This document shows, in pieces, positions 7,133-14,405 of a DNA stretch of 64,000 bases. The stretch is taken from assembly GCF_023702065.1 (NCBI RefSeq), contig NZ_QFDM01000001.1:744001-808000 (forward strand), written 5' to 3'. The stretch comes from Methanoculleus oceani (lineage in GTDB: Archaea; Halobacteriota; Methanomicrobia; Methanomicrobiales; Methanoculleaceae). Within the stretch, counting starts at the first letter, position 1, and each line of letters starts with the position of its first letter. The translations under genes and the position numbers were made by a program. Under the pieces are notes generated by a model. That model did not search any database and had not been told where the DNA came from. It was given only the letters and a program-made list of their open reading frames with translations.

Positions 7133-8437
7133 TTACGGGCTCTCCGGGTTTGCGACCCGTCCCATAAAGAGGATCGTGCCGGAATCCTCCTCGACGATGA
7201 GGAAGACGAACGGGTGGTCCGCCCGGAAGACGGGTGTGAAATCCTCGACCGGCGCGCTCTTTAAGTTCACGACGACCCCGGTTGCCGCCGCGGCCTCGGT
7301 GCCTTCCTCGTTCACGTCGACGAACGCCTTATGAACGACCTCGCTGATGAAGAGCATATCCGTGCCGTCCATCCCCGAGAGGTCGGCTTCACCGGTGAAC
7401 GCCGTCGGCATCCCCATCGCCGCAAGCGTCGGCGGGAGGCTGTACTCCGTCTCAAGCGTGAACTTCGGGAAGAAGACCCTGACGCGCTCGCGGACCAGCG
7501 ACTCCCGCAGTTCGGCGAGCGTCTCCGCGTCCAGCGCCTCCTCCGCAGCCGTCAGGTTGTCTTCCTTTGGGAGGAGGACGAGCATCGAGAGTTCCGTTCC
7601 GTTCCCGTGCGCGTACGGCATCTCAAGCGCCTGGAGGGTGTCGGTCTGTGCATACCCGTAGACGGCGTCCTCGTCCGTCCGCTGCATCATCCTGACCTGC
7701 ACGGTCTCGTTTTCGGCAACCCGGAACTCCTCTTCCGTTGTCTCGTTTGCGTCGAACTGTTCGACCCAGGTACCCTTGAAGTAGATCGCGTTCGTGATCA
7801 CGAGCCGGGTCAGCGGGTTGATCGAACCGGCTGGGAGGAGGTCGCGGATCTTATCTTCGGTCCGCTCCTCCACCCAGCGGTTGATCGTCTGCCGTGACGC
7901 TTCGGGGTTGTTGACGAAGTCGAGGTTCGTGGCGTTTGCCGAGTACCACCGCCCGGCGGTCTCAATATACTCCGGGAGGAACGGGTAAGTCTCCTCCGCC
8001 CAGAGGGCGTTTGCCGTGCGGAGAGTGTAGTTCGCGTCCCCGCTGTTCAGGGCGGCATCAAGCCCGGCAAACCCCGCCCGCCGGAGGCTCTCGTTCTCCG
8101 GGAGGTGCAGCACCGATCCGATCTCGTCGGCGGTCGTGCCCCGGGCGCCCTCGTAGGTGATCGCGAGGGCCGACGAGATGCTGTAGGGCGAGAAGAAGAG
8201 GTTCTGGCCCGCGTATTGCGGATCGCCTGCAAGTTGCCGGTAGAGGTCGGCCGCGAACCGGTTGTTTCCCGCCGCCACGCTGCCGTCCGGTGCCGTCCGG
8301 TTATCCGGCGTCTCCTGCCCCTCGACAGGGGCGGAATCCGCAGATGTCGTCCCCGGCATATCGGTGCACCCCGCGGCGATACTGCCGAGCGCGATGAATG
8401 ACGCCAGGACCAGTAGGCCGATAACGTTTCTGTCCAT
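7133..8437 (-). CDS. Serpin, secreted lipoprotein protease inhibitor
   Basis: The 434-residue protein begins with a signal peptide ending in a lipobox (SIAAGC near residue 24), so it is probably lipid-anchored outside the cell. The serpin fold is clear: FSPYSISSALAITYEGARG near 85, then the reactive-loop hinge EEGTEAAAATGVVV near 385, then FRADHPFVFLI. Counting from the hinge, the scissile bond would lie in VVVNLK-SAP, giving P1 Lys and P1' Ser, which predicts inhibition of trypsin-like serine proteases (inference). ATG at 8437 was preferred over an upstream start because it places the signal peptide at the N-terminus. It is rare for an archaeon to carry an inhibitory-type serpin. Confidence 0.92.
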   Translation of the reverse strand: MDRNVIGLLVLASFIALGSIAAGCTDMPGTTSADSAPVEGQETPDNRTAPDGSVAAGNNRFAADLYRQLAGDPQYAGQNLFFSPYSISSALAITYEGARGTTADEIGSVLHLPENESLRRAGFAGLDAALNSGDANYTLRTANALWAEETYPFLPEYIETAGRWYSANATNLDFVNNPEASRQTINRWVEERTEDKIRDLLPAGSINPLTRLVITNAIYFKGTWVEQFDANETTEEEFRVAENETVQVRMMQRTDEDAVYGYAQTDTLQALEMPYAHGNGTELSMLVLLPKEDNLTAAEEALDAETLAELRESLVRERVRVFFPKFTLETEYSLPPTLAAMGMPTAFTGEADLSGMDGTDMLFISEVVHKAFVDVNEEGTEAAAATGVVVNLKSAPVEDFTPVFRADHPFVFLIVEEDSGTILFMGRVANPESP

Positions 8438-8658
8438 GGTGTGCGTTATGGGATGCCGGATAGTTATACCTGGCGTTGACGACGAATCGTTTCGAAGTCT
8501 TGCGTCCGGCGAGTTCCGCTGCCCGGCCACCCCCTCGGAACCAGAATGGCAAACCCGGCTGCAGGTCCGGAAAGGTACTTTCTGGTCCCTCTCTCCTGGT
8601 GAGAGGATCAGGAGTATTCGGAGATGATCTGGATAAGTTCGAACGTAAAATAAAGAAG

Positions 8659-8730
8659 GCCAGGGCCGAGATTCGAACCCGGGTCGAGGGATCCACAGTC
8701 CCTTAGGATAACCGACTACCCCACCCTGGC
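8659..8730 (-). tRNA. tRNA-His (GTG)
   Basis: The minus strand folds as a full cloverleaf: acceptor GCCAGGG/CCCTGGC, anticodon loop CTGTGGA between AGGGA and TCCCT (anticodon GTG), and T arm CCGGG-TTCGAAT-CTCGG. The base after the acceptor stem is C, the His discriminator. CCA is not encoded. The base before the acceptor stem is T, so the G at position -1 that HisRS needs is not encoded in the gene. Confidence 0.95.
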
Positions 8731-9091
8731 AAGGTACTCATTATAGTTGGTAGCCGGATTTGATTAAGGTATCTCTCCATCATGCTGTACAATATCCCGT
8801 TCCGGGGGTCGCGGACGCACCACCGGCCCGGATCGCCGGCGGCCCCGCGATTCGCCGGGCATCCTGCTGCCGCAGTGCCGGTTCGACTGCCGTCGTCCGT
8901 AGCAGGACACGTGTCGGGGTGAATTATTAATAGACTCCATGTTCTATAACGTACCAGTGTTCCGGGTGCCGGACGGCGCCCCGGGGGTAGGGGAATCGCC
9001 CATTCTATGGCGTGGTTCAGCAAAAAACGGTCAATATTCCAGGTTTTTTGGGTTTATTCGTCCATACTTTATATACCGGAAGGTGATTATC
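8731..9091. other. 361-base intergenic region between tRNA-His and infB
   Basis: No gene is supported. The tRNA-His promoter must lie at its left end on the minus strand (AT-rich, about 8739-8771). A TTATTAATAG element (8925-8934) and a TTTATATA box (9068-9075) are the two promoter candidates for infB. The first would give a leader of over 100 bases. The second is so close to the ATG that it would only fit a start inside the present coding region. Confidence 0.45.
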
Positions 9092-10873
9092 ATGGCAAAG
9101 CAATCAGCGATCAGGACCCCCATCGTCTGCGTGATGGGCCACGTAGACCACGGCAAGACATCGCTCCTGGACAGGATCCGGGGCTCGTCCGTGGTATCCA
9201 CCGAGGAGGGCGCGATTACGCAGCACATCGGCGCCACGCTCGTTCCCATCGACGCGATCACCCGCATGGGCGGAGCCCTGAGTCAGGTCAGCGTCAACAT
9301 CCCGGGCCTCCTCTTCATCGACACCCCCGGGCACCACGCCTTTACCACTCTCCGTGCGCGCGGCGGGGCGCTCGCCGATATGGCGATCGTCGTGGTTGAC
9401 ATCAACGAGGGCTTCCGCCCCCAGACGATCGAGGCGCTCCAGATCCTGCGCAACTACAAGACGCCGTTCGTCATCGCGGCGAACAAGGTCGACCGCATCC
9501 ACGGATGGCGCGTCCAGGAGGGCCAGCCGTTTAAAAAGACGTTTGCACAGCAGAACGAGCGCGTCCAGGGCATGCTCGAGACGAAGGTCTACGAGCTCGT
9601 CGGTAAACTCTCCGACCTCGGGTTCAGCTCCGAACGGTTCGACCGGGTCTCGGACTTTGCACGGAACATCTGCATCGTGCCGACGAGCGCCATCACCGGG
9701 GAAGGCATCTCCGACATCCTCATGGTGCTGATCGGGCTCGCCCAGCGTTACATGACCGAGAACCTCAAGGTCAGCGCCGACGGCCCCGGTGCCGGCACCG
9801 TGCTCGAGGTGAAGGAGGAGCGGGGGCTCGGGATGACGCTCGACGTGATCCTCTACGACGGAATCCTCAAGGTCGGCGACGAGATCGTCGTCGCGGGAAA
9901 CGACCAGATCATCGAGGCCAAAGTGCGTTCGCTCTTAAAACCCCGGCCCATGAGCGAGATCCTGATCGAGGAGCGGTTCGAGCGGGTCAAGTCCATCACC
10001 GCCGCTGCGGGTATCAAGGTCGCCGCCCCGAAACTCGACGGGGTCATCGCGGGCTCCCCCCTCCGGGTCGTCCGGGGTGGAAACCGGGACGAGATGATCG
10101 AGCGGGTCCGGCATGAGGTCCAGGACATCCAGGTGAACCTCTCCGATATCGGCGTCATCATCCGGGCGGACACCATCGGCGCCCTCGAAGCGCTCTCCAA
10201 GGAACTCGAGAGCCACCAGATCCAGGTGATGCGGGCCACCGTCGGGCCGGTCACCCGGCACGACGTCATCGAGGCGGGGACGATCAAAGACCCCCTCTAC
10301 AGCGCGATCATCGCCTTCAACACCCCGGTTCTGCCGGACGCTGTCGACACCCTGGCGGACACCTCGATGTCCCACGTCAGCATATTCGAGGGTGGGGTCA
10401 TCTACCAGCTCCTCGACGACTACGTCGAGTGGCGCGAAGAGAAGAAACAGGAGCTCGAGCGGCAGAAGTTCGAGAAACTGATCATGCCCGCAAAGATCCG
10501 GATCCTCCCGAACTGCGTCTTCCGGCAGAGCAACCCGGCGGTGGTCGGCGTCCGGATCCTCGGGGGAAAACTCCAGAGCGGCGTCGACCTGGCCCTCCCG
10601 AACGGCAAGAAGGTGGGCCGGATCAAACAGATCCAGGCGAAGAACGAGACGGTCCAGGAAGCGGAGGCAGGCAAGGAGGTGGCGATCTCGATCGAAGGCC
10701 CAACGGTCGGCCGCCAGATCAACGTCGACGACGACCTCTATGTGGACGTTCCGGAGCGGCACGTGAAGGTGATCGAGCGGGAGATGATCAACCAGTTGAG
10801 CCCGAGCCTGCGGGAGACCCTCGAGGAGTTCACCACCTTGAGGCGCCGGGAAGACCCCTTCTGGGGCAAGTGA
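9092..10873 (+). CDS. infB: Translation initiation factor aIF5B
   Basis: The 593-residue factor is a ribosome-dependent GTPase that promotes subunit joining and positions initiator tRNA. The G domain shows G1 GHVDHGKT (16-23), G3 DTPGHHAF and G4 NKVD. The rest matches aIF5B domains II-IV, ending with the C-terminal helix region. Its length is normal for archaea, which lack the long eukaryotic N-terminus. ATG at 9092 was chosen because AGGTGAT (9081-9087) precedes it and homology begins there. Ribosomal protein S6e follows, the usual archaeal neighbourhood. Confidence 0.97.
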   Translation: MAKQSAIRTPIVCVMGHVDHGKTSLLDRIRGSSVVSTEEGAITQHIGATLVPIDAITRMGGALSQVSVNIPGLLFIDTPGHHAFTTLRARGGALADMAIVVVDINEGFRPQTIEALQILRNYKTPFVIAANKVDRIHGWRVQEGQPFKKTFAQQNERVQGMLETKVYELVGKLSDLGFSSERFDRVSDFARNICIVPTSAITGEGISDILMVLIGLAQRYMTENLKVSADGPGAGTVLEVKEERGLGMTLDVILYDGILKVGDEIVVAGNDQIIEAKVRSLLKPRPMSEILIEERFERVKSITAAAGIKVAAPKLDGVIAGSPLRVVRGGNRDEMIERVRHEVQDIQVNLSDIGVIIRADTIGALEALSKELESHQIQVMRATVGPVTRHDVIEAGTIKDPLYSAIIAFNTPVLPDAVDTLADTSMSHVSIFEGGVIYQLLDDYVEWREEKKQELERQKFEKLIMPAKIRILPNCVFRQSNPAVVGVRILGGKLQSGVDLALPNGKKVGRIKQIQAKNETVQEAEAGKEVAISIEGPTVGRQINVDDDLYVDVPERHVKVIEREMINQLSPSLRETLEEFTTLRRREDPFWGK

Positions 10874-10876
10874 ACT

Positions 10877-10899
10877 GCCCCGCCTCCCCGGTGCGGGGC
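10877..10899 (+). terminator. GC-rich hairpin after infB
   Basis: GCCCCGC and GCGGGGC form a perfect 7-bp stem with a nine-base loop, three bases after the infB stop. No T-run follows directly. Confidence 0.4.
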
Positions 10900-10993
10900 T
10901 TCTCCCGCCCGGCATTCTCCTTCAACCCCGTAAAGGTAGTCTTTTAATACCATATTCTCAAATTGTATAGGTACTTTCGAAGGAGTCGTCAAC

Positions 10994-11392
10994 ATGGCAG
11001 ATTTCAAAATCATTCTATCAGAACCGGAGACCGGGCGCTCGTATAAGGTTGATGCGACCGGCCCCGCCGCAGGAGCGCTCATCGGCAAGCGCATCGGTGA
11101 CGAGATCGACGGGGGCATCCTCGGCTTCGCGGGCTACACGATCCAGATCACCGGCGGCACGGACAAGACCGGCATTCCCGCACGCCGCGACCTTCCCGGA
11201 CCCGCAAGGAGGAGACTCCTCCTCTCCGAGGGCGTCGGGTTCCACGCGACCATGGACGGAGAGCGCCGCAGGAAGTCGGTGCGGGGCAGCGAGATCAGCG
11301 CCGATTTCGTCCAGATCAACGCCGCCGTGAAGCAGAGCGGCGCAAAACCCCTGGCCGAATACTTCAGCCAGCCCGAGGCGGCTGCTGAATAA
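10994..11392 (+). CDS. rps6e: Ribosomal protein S6e
   Basis: The 132-residue small-subunit protein has the conserved S6e core: DFKIILSEPETGRSYK, IGKRIGDEIDG, then GGTDKTGIPARRDLPGPARRR and RRRKSVRG. The long phosphorylated eukaryotic tail is missing, as in all archaea. A ribosome site (AGGAG, 10981-10985) precedes the ATG. An AT-rich block at 10940-10972 with TATA-like elements gives it its own promoter after infB. A T-run at 11401-11406 soon after the stop is a plausible terminator. Confidence 0.97.
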   Translation: MADFKIILSEPETGRSYKVDATGPAAGALIGKRIGDEIDGGILGFAGYTIQITGGTDKTGIPARRDLPGPARRRLLLSEGVGFHATMDGERRRKSVRGSEISADFVQINAAVKQSGAKPLAEYFSQPEAAAE

Positions 11393-11469
11393 ATCAGCAC
11401 CCTTTTTTCCGGAAACCTTTCGTTCCCGCAGAGGCCCCGGGACGCTTCGCCCGGCAAGGGATAGTTGTT

Positions 11470-12492
11470 CTACCGGCCGCGCCAGGGTTCCCTGAGCGTG
11501 GCGGGACAGCGGTCGCGGAGGGGGCACGCCCCGCAGTTGCGGGGGTGAGTGGGGCACCCGCACGCCGCGGCATACGCGGCGGTGAGCGCCGCTCCCGGCT
11601 CTCCCCCGTATGCAGGGGCGAGCCGTGCTGCCTCGACGGCTACCTCGTCCGGCACCGCCTCGGGGTAGTAGCCGCTCCAGGCCACGTCCTCGAGCCCCGC
11701 CTTGCGGCAGACCGTGCAGAGGTGCTCCATTTCCCCCCTCGACGGCCCGGGGTGGTAGTAGAGAACGTTGTTCGGCCGAAACCCGATGAGCCGGTAGGGC
11801 ACGCCCGGGTCGAGCGAGGCGATGAACGCTGCGATTTTGCCCGCTTCCCTGTCGGTCATGCCGGGGATCACCACTGTCCGGAAGACCCTGATGCGGTCTC
11901 GCCCCTCGTGCACGAGGTACTCTGCGTTCCTGAGCACCGGGCCCACCGGCGATCCCGTGAGGGCGCGATGGACCGGGTCCGACCATGCCTTGATCTCGAG
12001 GGTGATCACCCGGCAGAGGTCGACGATCCGCTCCATCGTTGCCTCCGTCGCGAAGCCGCCGGTCGAGATCCCGATTCCGAGATCGAGCCCCTGCCGTTTC
12101 ACTTCGGCCGCCACCTCTTCGATGTATGGGAGGTGGATGATCGGGTCGCCGCCCGTAAACCCGATCGTGCGGATACGCCGGCCCCTGTAGGCGGCAATCC
12201 GCTCCCGGGCTTCGGCTACCAGCACCGCCGCGGGCACGTGACCGGCGTAGTGCCAGCCGGGGTCGGGGTACTGCGAGATCCGGTAGGCGTTGCAGTGGAG
12301 GCAACGGTAACAGCACCCGAGCAGGGTGACGATGTAACTCGCAAGAGAGCCCGAACACATCGTCGCCGCCACCTCCGCCCGGCCGACGCGGCATACCCCA
12401 CGCTCTCCCCGGAGGCGGTTGACGCCGCACTTCCACTCGCAGAGGCGGCAGGACTCGAGATCTCCCATATCATTCCCTGGCTGTACATGCAC
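11470..12492 (-). CDS. Radical SAM enzyme with extra C-terminal Fe-S motif
   Basis: The 340-residue protein has the radical SAM cluster motif C-x3-C-x2-C in CCYRCLHC (about 60-67) and the GGDP motif (FTGGDP), as in pyruvate formate-lyase activase-like enzymes (COG1180). An N-terminal Cys set (CRLCEWKCGVNR, then GVCRV) is typical of one subfamily of that group. The C-terminus carries CPTHPRNCGACPLRDRC, spaced C-x6-C-x2-C-x5-C exactly like the [4Fe-4S] loop of endonuclease III. The substrate is unknown. A second possible ATG lies at 12468. No partner protein is evident beside it. Confidence 0.8.
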   Translation of the reverse strand: MHVQPGNDMGDLESCRLCEWKCGVNRLRGERGVCRVGRAEVAATMCSGSLASYIVTLLGCCYRCLHCNAYRISQYPDPGWHYAGHVPAAVLVAEARERIAAYRGRRIRTIGFTGGDPIIHLPYIEEVAAEVKRQGLDLGIGISTGGFATEATMERIVDLCRVITLEIKAWSDPVHRALTGSPVGPVLRNAEYLVHEGRDRIRVFRTVVIPGMTDREAGKIAAFIASLDPGVPYRLIGFRPNNVLYYHPGPSRGEMEHLCTVCRKAGLEDVAWSGYYPEAVPDEVAVEAARLAPAYGGEPGAALTAAYAAACGCPTHPRNCGACPLRDRCPATLREPWRGR

Positions 12493-12679
12493 GATAACCT
12501 TTGGGACGTTGACATGGCCTCAAAGGTGACGTGCGGATCCCTGCTTGGATGGACCGGCTTACGAAAAAAAGTGGGCGAGCGGCAGGCGTGAGTCTACAGA
12601 GATACATCCAGTTCCCTGGCGGCCATGGGTGATCAGCTATCCGACATGGGAAGAGTTACGGTTCCCGGGACCCTACCTG

Positions 12680-12720
12680 ATGTTAAAACCTCCTGACACA
12701 ATGTTAAAGTTATATGACAT
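12680..12720 (+). repeat. Tandem direct repeats, 21-base period
   Basis: ATGTTAAAACCTCCTGACAC is followed after one base by ATGTTAAAGTTATATGACAT. The shared frame is ATGTTAAA-(6)-TGACA. A period of 21 bases puts both copies on the same face of the helix, typical of a tandem regulator site. The nearest downstream gene is the GNAT protein. Confidence 0.6.
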
Positions 12721-12848
12721 AACAATGAAGTAGCATGATGTCGTCGGGTGGAGAATATTTCCCCTTCTGGTAAGGTTTTAGGATGAGATCGTTATCTGTA
12801 GCTGCCCGGGGTCCGCGGGAGAGGGGGCTCAACACAGTAAGAGGTGCC

Positions 12849-12858
12849 GTATATAAGG
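12849..12858 (+). promoter_or_regulatory. TATA box of GNAT gene
   Basis: CGTATATAAG lies 30-39 bases before the ATG at 12888, giving a very short leader, which supports that start over the upstream in-frame ATG at 12783. Confidence 0.65.
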
Positions 12859-12887
12859 TGGTTTCCCTGGGAAAGCGTCAGATACGG

Positions 12888-13412
12888 ATGGCTTCCGATT
12901 ATCTCGGGAGCATGATGGTCCGAAACTGGGATAAAATCCCCGGCGGCTACGTCACCACGATCGACCCGGCCGCGCTCCCGGAGGTCCTCAGGATCTACAA
13001 CGATTTCTGCGGTTGTGGATCGAACGGGTTATTCGGCCGTTACTCAGAGATCTTTAACCAGATCTTCTATGTTGCAAAGTTTGATAGGGAGGTCGTCGGA
13101 TACTCCACCTACTACGTCAAACCTTCGTTAACGCTCGGCGGTTTCAGGAAGTGCGCCGTACTCTACTCGATGGCTGTTGATAAGGAGCACCGAAGGCAGG
13201 GTATCGGAAGACATCTTCTTACCGTCAGCCTCCGCGAGATGCAGTTGAACGGCATCTACGAGGTCGCTCTGTATGTCAGCAAAAAGAACGTCCCTGCCCT
13301 GTCGCTCTATACAAAACTTGGATTCGCCGTAGTCGGCGAACTGCAGGATATCTGCAAGGAGGGGGAATCCTGCTATAAGATGCGGTTGGGGCTGCCGACC
13401 GCCCTGACCTGA
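12888..13412 (+). CDS. GNAT-family N-acetyltransferase
   Basis: The 174-residue protein has the GNAT acetyl-CoA binding motif: YSMAVDKEHRRQGIGRHLL (about residues 88-107, with RxxGxG), then ALYVSKKNVPALSLYTKLGF, the typical motif B. The acceptor is unknown; protein N-terminal or small-amine acetylation are both possible. The start was moved from 12783 to 12888 because the TATA box lies between them. It is preceded by the tandem direct repeats, which may control it. Confidence 0.82.
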   Translation: MASDYLGSMMVRNWDKIPGGYVTTIDPAALPEVLRIYNDFCGCGSNGLFGRYSEIFNQIFYVAKFDREVVGYSTYYVKPSLTLGGFRKCAVLYSMAVDKEHRRQGIGRHLLTVSLREMQLNGIYEVALYVSKKNVPALSLYTKLGFAVVGELQDICKEGESCYKMRLGLPTALT

Positions 13413-13428
13413 AGGCCGGAGACCTTGC

Positions 13429-13896
13429 CTACCGATTCTTTGCGGCCGATTTTTCCAGGGCGACCAGTTTGTCCTCGAATGCCACCCCGTACTTCTTCGC
13501 GAGGATGACCACCGCCGCCTCCACCCGGAGGTTGCCGTCGAAGTTGTCGGTGACGACCTGGTGGAGTTCGGCGACGACCTCCTGCGGCGGCTTTTCGGTC
13601 GCGGCGGCGATCCGCCCGATCAGCTCCTCGTAGGGGCTCTCCGCCGCTGCGAGGACGTCGGAAGTGGGCTTGAACCCGAGCGGTATCGAGACCTCCGCGA
13701 CGTCGAAGAGCGGCCGGATGGCTCCCCCGTCCACCTCGATGAGCCCTTCCGACTTCGCCCGGTCCAGGAGCTGATTCGCCTGCTCCTTGTTCATCCATTT
13801 CCGGTCGATGGCGATGTAGAAGACGAACTCGCTCCTCTGCAGCCGATCTTTGCGCATGTGCTTGAACGGCGCGGCAACCGCAATCTTGACACTCAC
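13429..13896 (-). CDS. DUF2240 family archaeal protein
   Basis: The 155-residue protein matches the archaeal DUF2240 family: SVKIAVAAPFKHMRKDRL at the start, then RKWMNKEQANQLLDRAKSEG, which looks like a winged helix, and an acidic helical C-terminal half. Its function is not known. Its ATG overlaps the stop of the preceding gene (13893-14315) as ATGA, so the two are coupled. Euryarchaeal homologues suggest a nucleic-acid related role, but nothing in the sequence proves it. Confidence 0.75.
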   Translation of the reverse strand: MSVKIAVAAPFKHMRKDRLQRSEFVFYIAIDRKWMNKEQANQLLDRAKSEGLIEVDGGAIRPLFDVAEVSIPLGFKPTSDVLAAAESPYEELIGRIAAATEKPPQEVVAELHQVVTDNFDGNLRVEAAVVILAKKYGVAFEDKLVALEKSAAKNR

Positions 13897-14315
13897 TCGC
13901 AGGCACCTTTAAGCATCTTTCGCAGGTCCATCGCGTCCAGGTCCCCGAGGCGCCCCTCCTTCGCGACGTAGCACTCCGTCACCGGACCCTTGTCGACGAT
14001 CCGGAGGAAGAAGACGTTCTCCGAGACCGGCAGCCTTGCATCGGGGGTAAGCAGCGTCCTCTGCAGGTCGATCCGAAAGTCCGCCACCTCGGTGACCTTC
14101 TCGGCGAGCGGCACCAGGGTGTCGAGATCCAGAAACTGCGTCCGTCCGTCCGCGACCTGGACGAGGGTCCGTTCCTTGACGAGACCTTCGGCGCCCCGTA
14201 CGGTCGTGTGGGTGTCGTGCATCCGTGCGATGCAGGCAAGGACCTCCCGGAACGGCCGGACGAGTTCGAAATCGAGGTCGATTGATTGGGGGAAACGATG
14301 GTATATCCTGCGCAT
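13893..14315 (-). CDS. Conserved archaeal protein of unknown function
   Basis: This 140-residue protein starts MRRIYHRFPQSIDLDFELV and is soluble, with an alternating charged/hydrophobic pattern and no cysteine motif. It ends DLRKMLKGACE. The family is not recognised. A much longer open frame upstream (to 15698) is antisense to the phosphoesterase gene and was discarded. ATG at 14315 is the first start after that gene. It forms a coupled pair with DUF2240 (ATGA), so a joint role is likely. Confidence 0.65.
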   Translation of the reverse strand: MRRIYHRFPQSIDLDFELVRPFREVLACIARMHDTHTTVRGAEGLVKERTLVQVADGRTQFLDLDTLVPLAEKVTEVADFRIDLQRTLLTPDARLPVSENVFFLRIVDKGPVTECYVAKEGRLGDLDAMDLRKMLKGACE

Positions 14316-14405
14316 CACTAGAATTGAGGTCCGCGGAACGTAAAAAGGATGTGATCCCGCCGGAGACACAAACGTTTTTTTGCACATCTTCCCCTCCCTG
14401 CATCC

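Larger units (their letters stand above)
12493..12887. other. 395-base intergenic region with direct repeats
   Basis: No convincing gene lies here. It contains a pair of 20-base imperfect direct repeats (12680-12699 and 12701-12720) in an AT-rich patch, then a GC-richer stretch and the TATA box of the GNAT gene (12849-12858). Confidence 0.5.

Noticed and set aside
12680-12720. Possible start of a CRISPR array
   Set aside because: There are only two imperfect copies with a one-base gap and no spacers; it reads as a regulator site. No CRISPR array or cas gene was found in the window.
12545-12733. 62-codon plus-strand frame in the intergenic region
   Set aside because: It covers the direct repeats and lacks a ribosome site and recognisable protein features.
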